Shown here piece by piece: positions 11,205 to 23,530 of a stretch of DNA of 64,000 nt. Source of the DNA: Gentiana macrophylla (Eukaryota > Streptophyta > Magnoliopsida > Gentianales > Gentianaceae). The stretch lies in assembly GCA_026214975.1 (NCBI GenBank), contig CM047806.1, forward strand, positions 498,501-562,500, written 5' to 3'. A model generated the notes under the pieces. It searched no databases. It worked only from the letters and a program-made list of their open reading frames with translations, and had not been told where the DNA came from. Numbering within the stretch: position 1 is the stretch's first letter; every line of letters begins with the position of its first letter. Made by a program: the position numbers and the translations under genes.

Positions 11205-14200
11205 CAATATATCGGATCATTGAGCAAACCTTATCAATGTCGGAACAAGTTTCTTGATATGTTGGAGGTGGACAAAGCATTCTTTACAACTCACAAGTCT
11301 GCCATCAATTATTGCATCACCGAGCAGGTCAATTTCATTTCCTTTTTCTAGGTGAATATGAATATCCACCATGTCAAATAAACCTATGCAAATAATAATA
11401 CCTTTGTTCAGCATGAAGATCAACCCCAACAGCACGTGGGGCTAAAACAGTCGAACGGACTAAAGGACCAAATACTGCCACAAGCTTCAGTAGCATCTCC
11501 AATGAAATGGTCACATGCCTAAATAAATACAAGACAAACATGCACATTTATAATTGTTACAAATGGTGTATGAAACCACATAAATGGTCATGGTTTAATG
11601 ATTAGTAGTACCTTTCAACCTTGCTCTCCAGTAAACCAAGCAGCACCGGTAACAAGCAAGAAAATAAGTCTAGGGTAATAACTTCCATTCTTTCCATAAG
11701 GACGCTAACTACATCTGCTTGTACCTGTACATGTACCATTGACAATTTCATAAAAAGCAACATGACAGAAAACAACATAAATGGAAATAAAATAATAATA
11801 AAAAATGCAATACTTTTGACATACAGAATGATCCGGTAACTTTCTCATGGCATTTATGGCACCTTTAATATCATTCCGTTCCCAGAAATGCCGGATCACC
11901 TAAAGATAAGTTTCATAGCATGTCTAAATGAAAAAAAATTGGGCATACTGAATACGATGTAATGTTAACATATAATATGTAGACAGCACCAAAGTATTGT
12001 CTTCTTACCTGTAGTTTTGTCAATCGGGATCTAAATGTACTCAAGAGGAGATCATGATTTTGCATAAGATTTTCAGCTACATGATTATCACTTAGAGCTG
12101 AATCATCCTCTCTAACAGCAACAAGCTGATTACAATGATTACCAATTACAGATGTATCCTCCTCTCTATCAGCAACTGGCTGATTATTATCCTGCACACA
12201 GGAACATTTCACATCTCCAGTTCCGACATTTAAACAACTAACTGAAATTTTTATTACATGTTAGCAAATAACTCGTAGGAGTAATACATCTTGCAAAAAC
12301 TAAACTCCAGACACAAGTGCTCATTGGGAATTTAATATTGCAATATAGTCACAAACTTTCGAGTAAGTTACCCTGTGTCTACCCCACAATTCTATAACAA
12401 AATAGAGCCTCAACAACCCATCCAAGAACAAATTACAGAGGAAATTATAAACAATGTTGTACAGTACCCAATAGAAAAGGCCGTTCCGTGAAACAAGTGT
12501 ACCAAGGAATCAAGCTTCAGAGTGTCTAAAGCACCTCCTTTTCCAGGAAAAGGGATTTACTTATCAGAACAGACTTAGATATTTGACAACTTTCACAAAG
12601 TACGATCAGTCTTTGTTAACAATTATCTAATTTCCAACTCTAAAAAGCAAGTATCACCATCAAAACTAATTCTTATCGAGGAAGACGGCCTTACAGATGC
12701 AGTAGATATTTTTGCGGCACAAATTACTGACTGAGGAGCTGTGTCAGGTGACTGAGCTTCAACACTACTCAAAACTTCTCTCTTCTCAAATCTCTGAACC
12801 AGACTGCGCGTCCTACCTTGAACAACTGCAACTGTCAAAGTTCACGCATTAGACTCGTGAACCATCTAGTAGTACAATTCCAAAAATGTCAAAATATTGG
12901 ATACCAACCTCCATTAATGAGTTTAGGATTCTTGCCTTGGTCATTATTTGCAGCATCTGCATCATGGTGAAAAAGGATTACTTATGTGGGTAAGTATACC
13001 ACTAAGAATGAAAAACTCTTGTTTCAGCAGTAGAAGTAGCCAACCATAGTTTCATTTGAAGATGCATAAGTCAATGTAGTAGCATTTGATTAATTTGTTA
13101 CAATTCCAACCCCTCCTTCCCCTTTTTTCTTCGAGTGATTTTATGGTGCAACGGTTGTAGCAAGGTTATACCAAGTGGCATACATTAGAGCCTCTCATTT
13201 TTACTCTCTTTCACATAATACACTTTTATCGTGTGTGAGAGGTTAGAAATGTGTGGTTGTAATGTATGCCACTTGGTAAAACCTTCCTACAACGGTTGTA
13301 TTTTAAAATTTCACTTTTTCTTCCCGACCTGAATCTGGACCCACAGCATACACACCCATGGGATCTAGTTTGTATGCCATCGGTTCAGGAGTATAAAGAA
13401 GTTTCTTCGGAAGCAGAAGATACCCATAAACTCAATAACAAGGTACCATAATCAGGGGGAAATATACACTAAGCATAAGTAAAATTATGCCAGTAAATGA
13501 CCAAGTTCTCACCATTTTAATTGTGTCCTAAACATATACACTGGGACGAGTTTTTTTGGCAAGGGAGTTGGGGTTGGGGGAGAGTTGAAATGCAGTATTG
13601 GGTTGTATGTTGATAAAAAAACCAAATAACAAAACGGTTTCAAAACGCAGGGGAGAATCAGAGAAGTGCACGAGACCTAAATAAAGAATGTAATGAGTAT
13701 CACTTTTAGAAAGAGGAACTCACCGTTTATCGAGTTTGACTGCATCTGTTGCAACAATTTCTCCAATTTCCCTTCCCCGTTCTTAACGCACAAATCTCTT
13801 TCATCAGAACATTCCCTAGTATTGTTATCAGACACAAGCCTACTGTTGCAGAATTGATCCTTTTTAGAGTCAAAAGCATTTGTCACACTCAACGACTCAG
13901 AGTGAAGATCCATTAGTATTTTCTCCGTATCAAACTTGGTACTAGATGGCCGTTGTACACGAGTTGTTTCTTTCTTAGCATCAATTATAGTCATTTTTTC
14001 TTCAGAAGGACTATACTGAAGAGCTGTCCATAGTGTCTCCATGTCATTTTTCACATTTGATGGCTTCCTTAGATGAGTTAGCCTCTTCTTGGGATCAACT
14101 GTAGGTGCGGTATTAACCAATGATCCTGATTCAGCAGTTGTTGATACTGTTTCCATAACAAATTTCGTATCTGATGGCTTTCTTACATTAGCTGGTCTGA

Positions 14201-17200
14201 GCGATGCACCTGCATTGACCCGTGCTGTTGGGAGAGAATCTCGCCTAGAATTAGGCGTGTCTTTTGGATCAAGAGAGTCGCGAGGTACAAAGCTAGGCAC
14301 AACAAAAGACTTGTTGGTTGCAGATCCATTAGATTTTGCATGCAGGCCTGCTCCGGATTGCTGCTTCTGACTCGCCAGATTCTTGATTTCCTTGGAGTCG
14401 GGAGGGACCATAGCCTTGGGAGAAGAAAGCAATCCAAAACTTTTTGATCTAGCCAAACTCTCACCTATAGCTTCATAAGCAATAAACAAAATTATCATTA
14501 CCAAGAAGAATACTTCCATAGACGCAAAATAAAGCCGAGCATAATAAAATGGAGCAACAAGTGATATTTGATGCTGACTCCTTGCATAAGCAATTGCAAG
14601 CTCCCATCTCATTGAGAATATCAGACAAGTGTGTCAGATGAGTCAGAATGAGTAATTAAATACACATACACTTACTGTCAACATATATGTTTTTTATCTG
14701 TATAGAATCCATATCTGGTGATGTGCAGCGGGCATTAGAAGTTGACCTCCTATGCCTTTCACTTTTCTCTAGAGCACTGTTCCGTAGTTCTGTCTTCTCA
14801 ACGGAAACACCCTTTTCTTCAGGCACCACAATTCCACCATATGGTTGAACAACCTGATATGGGTTCAGAGGGGTTTACAGAATCTCAAATTTTGGAGTAA
14901 AAGAAAAGCACAATAATATGGCTTAAGAACATGACACAAAAAAATCCGAAATGTACAATATCAAGTACATAATTTTGATTGTACTGAAACACAATATCCA
15001 AATGTGAACTGCAAATAAGGCCGAACTTTTTGGCAACAGTTAGGCGCATACCGACATATCTACAACCCAGACTCCAACTGAGTTCTCATAATATGCTCCA
15101 CCCAAAATTTTTCCGTCATGGACGCATAGGTCCCCAAGTGTTGACCATCCCATATCGACAGAGTCATGGCATATCACAGGCTCCCATGAGTACACCTGCA
15201 AGTGAATATAGGACTCATAAAAACACTATTAATGTATTCCAAAATATAAACAAAAGGAACATAATATATATAGCAAACCTTCAAACTGTCATCCAGTGCA
15301 CAAAACAGGCTTCTTCCATCAGCATGGAATTTCATAGACCGAATGTCTGCACTCTGAAAAATAAACCATTGTATTGCACATGACAATAGACTTCAATATT
15401 ATCCTGGCAAGGGTTAGCCTAAGCAGAATTGACAATACAAGTACTTTGTAAAGAAGGGGCAAATAGGGAAAAAAAAGACTGGGTTTTACTTTTAAGAGAT
15501 TGACTTGATCATTACCAACACGTCACCATTTAAGATATAAAGAAAACAACAAGTTCATTCATCTAAGGTGACAAACACAAGTACCTCACGCCTGGTAGAG
15601 CCTATCATCTCAAAGGTTTCTAAATCCCAAAAGTTAATTGTCCGATCCGCTGAGCCTAATATACAATATCAGCACCATTACAGAAAAAATTAGACAGAGA
15701 ATGGAGTGAAGTCATTTAGTCGGACAATGCACAACATGCATGTATCTTATTCCAAACAATGAATGGTACGATCAACTACGGAGAACCGGTATACCAAAAA
15801 CCTTCACTAGGAAAGACTACATTTTTTTGTGTGACGCCATCCACATGTGCAGGAAACTTAAGAAACACAAAAACAGAGAATCAAATCATGCAGGCCACGT
15901 TCATGAAAGCTATTGATTTTTAACACTTCATAAAGAGTATTAAGATCAAGCGCTTACCGTTATACTAAAACCAATTGGTGTTAGTAAAGGCGGCACACAA
16001 AGGCATATAAAGGGCACACAAGGCCAACAAAGAGGCCCAACACTTGCACAATATAATTAGGGAAACAATGTTGGTAGCAAGGATTGACCCCATGACCTCC
16101 CGCTCCGATACCATATTAGGATCAAGCGCTTACCGTTATACTAAAACCAATTGGTGTTAGTAAAGGCGCTACTATATTTCCTTATATCACTTTTAACAAA
16201 GAGGTTCACAAGAAAGCGGGAACAAAGCTAATATGAAGAGTTACAGTCTTGCAAAGCCATTGCCCTATTTTTTTTTTTTATAGGATGACCTAATTGGCTT
16301 AGTTTTCGCTCTTGTTCTCTCATTCTTCAGTTTATCTTAATTTTTCTACCGCATTCCTATGTATGAAGATTCGGACTTCTTAAGGCATTATCAATCACGT
16401 TTACGTTAATCTAAAGTTTTCTACTATATTTAGTTTACAAAGATTTTGTCTGCAGAACAAACGGTATTTAGTAACTACAACAGGGCATTCTCACTACATG
16501 ACATTTAAAATAAATCATCGTCAGAAAAAGTAAATTGATGTGCTTGTCGGTAGTTCTATAAGCATTAGTATGTGCTCAGGGTCTCTTATATCCTAATAAC
16601 AAAGGACCAATCAATCATATGCTAAATCACATATTTTTCTTTTTATTGAAACAATAATCCTGAAATGGCATCGTCTATACAAGGGAAGTGCACACAATGC
16701 CACCCAAAACAGGGTTTACGCATTCTGATTGTCCTAAATCCATGACACTCAAAAATCTTGAGGAGCGCAGGAAGGTTTGCCAGAGCTTTGCTAGTCCAAG
16801 TCAGTACACATGCAAAAACACAAAAAAAAATGCTGCGAAATGTAAGACAAAATTTTGCATTTTGTTTACCGGTTGCCAACAGAAATTCAAGCGGATGGAA
16901 TTCCAAGGACCTAATATGTCCTTCATGAACTTTAAAGTCGTGCAACAGCTTTCCAGCTGTCAAGTCCCACACCTGTCAAGGATAAAAGGTTCAGAGTGAG
17001 GAAAAGTTTGCAAGCTAAATCCAAACTACTAAAAAGACTCGTTTGTACCTTTACAACATTATCATATCCACCAGAAACTATCCATCGACCATCTGGAGAA
17101 AACTTTATTGTACTAATTCCTCGAGAGTGACCTTTATAAGTGTGTATGCATCCTTTCTTTCTGATATCCCATATCTTTAGATTGGTGTCCATTGAGCCAG

Positions 17201-19306
17201 ATGCAAAAAATTCACCAAATGGATGGAATTCAACGGCGGTGCAAAAGGATCTGTGCCCATTGAGAGTGCGGACCACTGCAGTTACAAAACAGTTACATTA
17301 GATTAGACCAAGCAGGAAAATCCTCTTAGCACATCACTAAGCAAGATCGATGGCAGGCTAAAGAGTCCATGCACCTAATACCAATGCTCAAACTCGGCTT
17401 CAATCAAAAAGTCAAATGACCAAGAAGCACATACATGGAAAAGTGGACAGCAAAATTTATCTGCAAAGCTAACCAATCCTCTTACCCTTTGTTTCTTCCA
17501 GATCCCACAATTTAATTACACCAGATGAGGCCCCAGCAACAACTAAGGTCTCTGCAGAATCAAACGTTACAGATTCTATAGGACTTGTGTGGCCCCTTAG
17601 GCTCTGCACATCAGAACGAAAATTGTTGGCACAAAAAATGAGGTTAGTGCTGTCAGAAGACACTACTCATGCCAAATATTTGCAAAAAGCATATCAACCA
17701 ACTATATGCATTACCATACAATGAGATCCAGGAAATAAAAAACCCAGTAATGGAAGCACATAAGAAAGTGTGGTACTGCCTCTGTGACTCTGTCATTAAG
17801 AAACTGTTTTTCTAGCCAAAATAATGTCCCTTCATATTTGTCATTTTAGAATGCCAAGAAAGAATTTATCAGCTTTTTTCCTCATCCTACCCCTAATTAA
17901 TTATCCACACAAAAACTTTCCAAACTTTACAATCATTGCATTGATGATAGTCTAGCTAAGGATATTACAGACTTTACAAGCTAAAATTAATGACACCCTC
18001 TTAATATGTGTGAAGACCTATGAAGCGACTGTTAGTTAGAGATGGAGCTGGTACGTCATATCATCATTGGAAAACCAAGGGCAAGGGAATGTACACATCA
18101 CATACTAAACAGCAAAAACAATAATTAACTAGAATAGCAATGCTAAGGAAACAGTAATAAGCAATAACCTCTCAAAATGACAGATTCCTATGACCTAAAA
18201 GCAATGATATGCCTAATATGATTTGCCCAGTATGGAAAAAATCTTGTAAACTTGACAAGTAATTGTCTATGCGATATGCAAATTAAAACACCATTTTAGA
18301 CACCTAGAATACATAGTTCAGCGGCTTGCTTCATGCAAGACACACGTTAATTGGAAACTTATTCACATACAAACAATAATTTCTCTGATAAGTGATAACA
18401 CATCTCTTTGGGGCAGTCTTCTGATTACACTTCACGTATTTGCAGCACAATATTGAAGAAAATTAGAAAATCAATTTGCATAGTTAATGGAAGAATTAAT
18501 TCATGATTAGAATAGGAAACAGAACAATCACAGTAATACATTAGAAACAACCATACGAAAGACATAACAGCATCACATTACTGCTACGGTTTCCGAATTT
18601 GATGGAGTCAAAAGCAGAGGTAATATTAAGGAAACATCAAAATAAATGAATGCTTCCCCAGAAAGACACTTAATTTCGTTTTATGAGCCAGCCAAATTAT
18701 ATAGCTACGGTTTCTAAGAAAGTATTAAATGCATCACAATATATAAGAAACCAACATATGAATCATATAATTGAACTAACCGTTAAAGGCTCGGGCTTGC
18801 CGACTGACCAAAGATTGACCACTTGATCATCTCCACCTGTTATGAACTGGCGACAAGACTTTATTCCAATCCTCAGACAATTGACATTCCCAGAATGCGC
18901 CACAAACTCCTCTATTTTCATTCAGTGAAGAATGTCCATTTGAGTAATCAAGTTGGATTGAATTTCTAATCTTTGGTTTGGTGAGCTCATTTTGGCTCAA
19001 AACTTCAAACTAAATCAAAAAACTATGCTTGAAAAACATAAAAGATTCTAAGGCCAATACATAATATTATACAGTAGTAACTAAACATGGGGAACTAGAC
19101 TAGCTTAACACAGCACTTAACTTAATAAAGCCAACTTAGCTCTAATTCACACCGGTTCGTTAAAGATTAAGCTCAAATTTAGCTGAAGCCTCATAAGCAA
19201 ACACGCACTCCACTTACGTACAAACACAAAACAAATTAATTCAAAACCAGCAAAACAGATACTACTAAAAGCCAAGGATACGCAATTTATAAGCACGTTT
19301 CGCCAT
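10543..19306 (-). CDS. KTN80: Katanin p80 WD40 repeat-containing subunit B1 homolog (about 866 aa)
   Basis: Exons, in gene order: 19306-19282, 18911-18781, 17603-17486, 17275-17049, 16972-16870, 15655-15585, 15353-15279, 15195-15052, 14853-14676, 14464-13724, 12956-12909, 12831-12695, 12191-12009, 11899-11825, 11724-11612, 11518-11402 and 11298-11230, then a short last exon. Residues 1 to about 298 form six or so WD40 repeats (GH...V.F, W-D/S ends such as [21 protein letters not shown] and FWDLETFE). A long Ser/Lys-rich disordered linker follows, mostly the 741-bp exon. The C-terminal con80 helical domain ([23 protein letters not shown], then [20 protein letters not shown]) binds the p60 AAA ATPase and microtubules in known katanins. 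The product should target microtubule severing at cortical branch points. The last exon is uncertain: 10588-10543 (ends [18 protein letters not shown]), 11088-11058 (ends [13 protein letters not shown]), or read-through to FAQ-stop at about 11217. I prefer the first because its helical AQLEHALL resembles known C-termini. Confidence 0.93.
13134..13315. mobile_element. 182-bp MITE with about 60-bp inverted ends in a katanin intron
   Basis: The left arm (AGTGATTTTATGGTGCAACGG and on through TTGTA-CAAGGTTATACCAAGTGGCATACATTA) is an imperfect inverted copy of the right arm (AGTGAAATTTTAAAATACAAC and on, read on the minus strand), with only scattered mismatches. It would fold into one long hairpin. 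The interior carries CTCTTTCACATAATACAC and TTTATCGTGTGTGAGAGG. It lies in the intron between the katanin exons at 14464-13724 and 12956-12909. A second copy is at 19906-20084. Confidence 0.8.
15944..16168 (-). mobile_element. TRIM-like fragment: 49-bp direct repeats with a primer-binding-like site
   Basis: An identical 49-bp unit starting GATCAAGCGCTTACCGTTAT lies at 15944-15992 and 16120-16168. On the minus strand the unit is followed at once by TATGGTATCGGAGCGGGAGG. There TGGTATCGGAGC resembles the initiator-Met tRNA primer site (TGGTATCAGAGC) of small LTR elements. Total size is 225 bp with no coding capacity. It sits in a katanin intron. The units are probably LTR remnants, since real TRIM LTRs are usually longer. 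Confidence 0.55.
17821..18005. mobile_element. Probable Stowaway-like MITE in a katanin intron
   Basis: The left arm TGTCCCTTCATATTTGTCAT and the inverted right arm GGGTGTCATTAATTTTAGC share a core GTCATT..TTTAG. The interior phrases CCTACCCCTAATTAATTATCC and CATTGCATTGATGATAGT match the interior of the element at 1812-2040. Boundaries are approximate. Confidence 0.4.
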
Positions 19307-19905
19307 TTTCCAAAGGAAGGGACGAGATCAGAGAACAAAAGCAACGCCGTAATCGTCACTGCCGCAACTTGAAATCCACGGCAACAGAGTCACAGAGGAA
19401 GCCAGCGTATATGAAATAAGGTTCCCACTAAATTAAACTAATATTGCAGAGAATATTGTTGAAACCAAACGAGAATGAAGATGGGAATGCGAAAACTTTC
19501 CCCCTCAGCCTCTGAGCTAAGAAAAGATGCTAACCATAAAATAAAATAAAATTAAAATAAATAAATTGTCGATACAAATACTACACTGTACCCTGCTCAG
19601 GAGCACAAAGCAGCAAGATTAATTTAAACTGTTGCTGTCTTAATCTTAATGTCTGTAACTTGGATATGGTTTTATAATCATTGGGTGCGCCTCTCATATA
19701 CGCACTCCAACCATAAGAAATTGGATTATTGTAGGGAATTTCTACAGTGAGAAGCTAACGTATATGGCGGGATCTGGGCCATGCATGATTTTACGAGGTG
19801 GAATACATAGTGCCGTGTGTGTGGAAATTGTGTGGTCAGGATCTTTGCTTAGCGTAAGCTGATTCACAATAGGAAGTCACTGATGATAAATTTTCCACAT
19901 ATGGC

Positions 19906-20084
19906 GAGAGATTTTATGGTCTGATGATTGTAGAGTTATCTGCTGTGGCATCATTAGGCGCTCTCTCGTTTTCTCTCTCTCTCACATGTCTGGCTTTATC
20001 GTGTGTGAGAGGTTAGAAATGAGTGGTTGTAATGTATGTCACTTAGTAAAACCTTCATACAACGGTTGTATTTTAAAATTTCAC
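19906..20084. mobile_element. Second copy of the 182-bp MITE family, upstream of katanin
   Basis: The right half (GTGTGAGAGGTTAGAAATG, then TTGTAATGTATG, ending ACAACGGTTGTATTTTAAAA) matches the MITE at 13134-13315 almost base for base. The left arm is diverged (GATTTTATGGTCTGATGATT) but keeps register. It lies about 600 bp upstream of the katanin start codon, so it may fall in its promoter. Confidence 0.72.
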
Positions 20085-20501
20085 CCATATAGCCATATGG
20101 CAAGATCGGTGCAAATGAAAATTGCAGGAAATAAAAAAACTCCCTTATAATCTTGAAAGTCTTCTGTTTTCCTTTTTTTTTTTATTTTAAAAAAGTACTA
20201 CCTTAAATGATTTATTGAGAAAATTATATATTAAGAAATATTTATGGCATAACAAAATGTGCTCACACACACTTGTAACTCGTCAATGGTCTTAATGCGT
20301 TTTGCACAATATTGTAAGCAATTTTATTATAACAATACTCTTATATACTCTGTATTTAGTCTGAACATCTTCCGCAACACATTGTTATTATTATGACTAT
20401 TGGTGTTCAAAACGTGTAGTGAAAATTCCAATGAATATACAAACATAGTGAATGTTTCTTTGTTGTTTCAAAAATCATAAGACGTCATTTCTAAGATTTA
20501 G

Positions 20502-20990
20502 TGATGTGATCCGTGATCCGTGATCATATCCGAATCAACCGAAGGACCGATTAGAGGTATCAATAAAGCGAAGACCGCGACCTTTATAACTAACTCGTAA
20601 TTAAGCCTTGGTATGGCGCCAACCCTTGAGATAACCCGTATCTAGAAACGCCCAGTATCTGACAGCGAGAGGTGATACCGAAAACTTGATAAGTTCATAT
20701 TCGAATACTCTACGAATAGAATACTCACAAAAAGCTAGAAAGCTTTATAATAATTTCACTCAATTATTCAACCGATTGTAAAAGTTACATATGATGCCTT
20801 TTTATAAGCTAGAATGAAAAACATAAACTACTCCCAAAGCGATGTGGGACAAATTTAATAGAAATAAAAATAAAAATAAAAGAAATAAATTCTAAGAAAA
20901 TCTTCCAAATTTAATTAAATTCTTCCACTCTCCTTCTTTTTCTTCTTTTTCCTTTGGAAACCACCATGAATCTTGCCCGGCATCACATCA
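20502..20990 (-). repeat. 3' LTR of the gag-protease element (489 bp)
   Basis: It aligns with 23531-24144 over its whole length, for example at CGAATACTCTACGAATAGAA and at AACATAAACTACTCCCAAA. It lacks an internal duplication of about 125 bp present in the other LTR. Next to its inner end lies the pyrimidine run TTCCCTCCCGGT (20991-21002), a polypurine tract on the element's sense strand. Confidence 0.9.
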
Positions 20991-21013
20991 TTCCCTCCCG
21001 GTTCGAAAAGGAT

Positions 21014-21631
21014 TCAACCACGAATCCGAACATCAGCATCTCGAACTATGCGCGGTGTCATGGATTTGCTCTCCAACTTGGCTCCAACTTTAACAACATG
21101 AAGTGGTGGATCTTTATGTACCTGCAATAAAGAAAAAGAAGAACCCGAACGAACAGCCAATGAAGTTAAACACGTCTTCTTTTCTCCACTTTGCACCATA
21201 GAATTTGCACCCATTGTTTGCCTTTGAACCTCCCGACTTTGAGCAAATTTAAGTTGCTCCGCATGTGCTTCTTGGGGTGATAATGAAACCAAAGTAACCT
21301 TCTTGCCCCAGTGATGTAATGCGTACGTGTTCAAGAACCCATCATAGTTAACTCGCCGATCAAATTGCCAAGGCCAACCAAGAATAACATGTGCAATATG
21401 AATAGGCACTACATCACATATAACCGTATCCTCGAACATCCCAACTTTAAAAGTGATCATCGCTTGCTTTGTAACTCTAACTTCCCCACATGTATTCATC
21501 CATTGTAGCTTGTATGGTTGGGGATGTTTAGTAGTCTCAATGCTCATCTCTTCGACCAACTCTTTGCTAACAACATTGGCGCAACTACCCGAATCGATGA
21601 TCAAACCGCACAACTTATCTTCATAAAGCAA
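21014..21631 (-). pseudogene. Retroelement aspartic protease region
   Basis: About 205 codons are open. The motif LIIDSGSCANVVS (about residues 10-22) is the retropepsin D-S/T-G active site in the form used by plant gypsy elements. It is followed by ILGWPWQFDRRVNYDG, the family's conserved ILGRPW.FD region. Gypsy polyproteins normally run on from here into RT; this frame ends 24 bp before the 3' LTR. It overlaps the upstream gag frame by a shift. This is a domain of a transposable-element polyprotein, not a host gene. Confidence 0.85.
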
Positions 21632-21718
21632 CGTGTTTGAAAAATGTTTTCACGGTGCGCACTAGCATCTACTTTGACTTGGTCCTCCACAACTTTCTTA
21701 CTCACACAAATAAACCCT

Positions 21719-22843
21719 TCAGGTCCAACCTTGAGTGGGCTTATCTCCTCGGGTCCCATTTTCCTCTTCAGATTGTGACATGTATTCTTTCTCACCATGC
21801 TTTTCTCCCATAACAATCATTACTCGCATATTCACACAATCACTTGCTATGTGTCCCACACCTTGACACTTAAAACATTTGAGGTTACGAGTGGCCTGTT
21901 CGAGTAGCTTTACCCTTGTTGTTTTCCTTAGCTTTATAAGCCTCATTGGAAGACATAGGGGTCGGCCTAGGGTTGTCGAATTGCGAACTATCACCTGAAG
22001 GCTGAAACGAACGGTAAGAAGAAGAATTACCTGAATATGGTTTTGTGAAGGTACTCATTTTCTTCAAGTGTTTTTCAGTTAATATCGCAGCATGTACCAT
22101 TTTATCCAAACTATCACAATCTTTCATCTCCACCAGATGTGCAATTTCAGGCCTCAAACCACTCAAGAAACGAGCCATAGTCGCCTCGGGATCTTCCTCG
22201 GTACATGTACGAATTTATGTAAGTTCCATCTCTTGATAATAATCTTCCACTGATCGATTCTCTTGCGTATGAGTCTGCAATTTTCGATCTTTTTCACGCG
22301 GTAATAAGAGTCCGGACAAATCTCCTTTTCATCTCCCTTTTCAACTCATTCCAAGTTTTCACAAGATCATCTCGGGCCTTGCGACGATTAATAATTAATT
22401 GTTCCCACCAAATAGCTGCATAAAGTGTAGCCAATCTAACCTTATTCGTCTCAGAGTAGTTATTACAACGAAAAATCTGCTCAACTTTACGAACCCAATC
22501 TAAATAAGCATCGGGATCATTCGTACCTTTAAACGTAGGAATTTTCATCTTGACTTGCCGCATGTTATCTCGATCACCATCACTCTCATCACTATATATG
22601 GGTAGCCTCAGAAGGCTCGGAAACGTTGTCATACTCCTCAACCCGGGGCACTACTTCTCTTCTCCTCCTATCACCTCTACCACTGCGGTTATCTCTACCA
22701 CCGCCTCTTTCTGTGAACATGTCTTGAAATTGAGCCCTCATTTCTTCAAATTTTCTGTTTATCACGGCAGCTTGTGCTTCCGCCAATACCCGGATACGAG
22801 CATCAATAGCATGCGCCTCTCCCTCGGTGAGCTCTTTCGACAT
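21719..22843 (-). pseudogene. Retroelement gag with CCHC zinc knuckle (frameshifted)
   Basis: The start MSKELTEGEAHAIDARIRVL at 22843 opens a gag that continues in another frame as KIPTFKGTNDPDAYLDWVRK and EQIFRCNNYSETNKVRLAT, the plant Retrotrans_gag core. It then runs through ARFLSGLRPEIAHLVEM. The zinc knuckle C-F-K-C-QGVGHIASD-C (CX2CX4HX4C) follows at about 21830-21870. At least three frame changes (near 22600, 22250 and 21950) show it cannot be made as one protein now. Confidence 0.85.
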
Positions 22844-23517
22844 GATGCAAGTTCAACAAAAATATGTATATATCCTCACAATCACTTGTGTTTACACTCC
22901 CCTCGCGTAGAGTTCAAATCGTAAAATAAACCAAAATAATGAGCACCCGAAACAATCAATACCAAAAAACTTATTTAAGGACCTAGGGCTTTGGTTGGGA
23001 CAATTGAAAGATGATAGAGCCTAAAAGAAGAAAGGATTTTTTTTTTTTTTTTTTTTTTTTGTGTGTCGTAGAATTACGGGTGTGATAAAAATCACACCTA
23101 GACGTGAAACACTCGTCCAAAAAAGGCTAGGCTGTTTGTTTGTTTTTTTTTTTTTTTTTTTAACCAATCAGAAAGAAGAGGAAAAATTAAATAGGGCAAA
23201 AAGAATTAGTCAAACTCGGCGGCTAGGTTTTGTGTTATCCAAATATATATACGGCAAAAGCAGGGAAAAATAAAAGCAGGCAGGTAAATTTATGTTTTTT
23301 TTTCTTTCCAGAGAACGATGAACGCAACAGGAAAAAAATAGATGTTGGGATATATATATATATATTGAATAAGAATAACAAGACACTAGAACAAAGAGAA
23401 AGGAAAAGATTTAAACAAAGAAGAACACGAATGAAAAAAATTGACGCAGGAAATAAGGGCTAAAAAGAAAAATAAGGGATATTTGATACCTTTAATTCCT
23501 GATCTTTAATTACTGAT

Positions 23518-23528
23518 CTCTGATACCA
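23518..23528 (-). other. Primer binding site, initiator-Met type
   Basis: On the minus strand the bases next to the 5' LTR read TGGTATCAGAG, two bases from the LTR end. This matches the 3' end complement of plant initiator tRNA-Met, the common primer for reverse transcription in such elements. Confidence 0.85.
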
Positions 23529-23530
23529 AC

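Noticed and set aside
23061..23463. Lys/Arg/Phe-rich frames in the leader of the gag-protease element
   Set aside because: AT-rich low-complexity reading opposite to the element's sense strand; no protein similarity.
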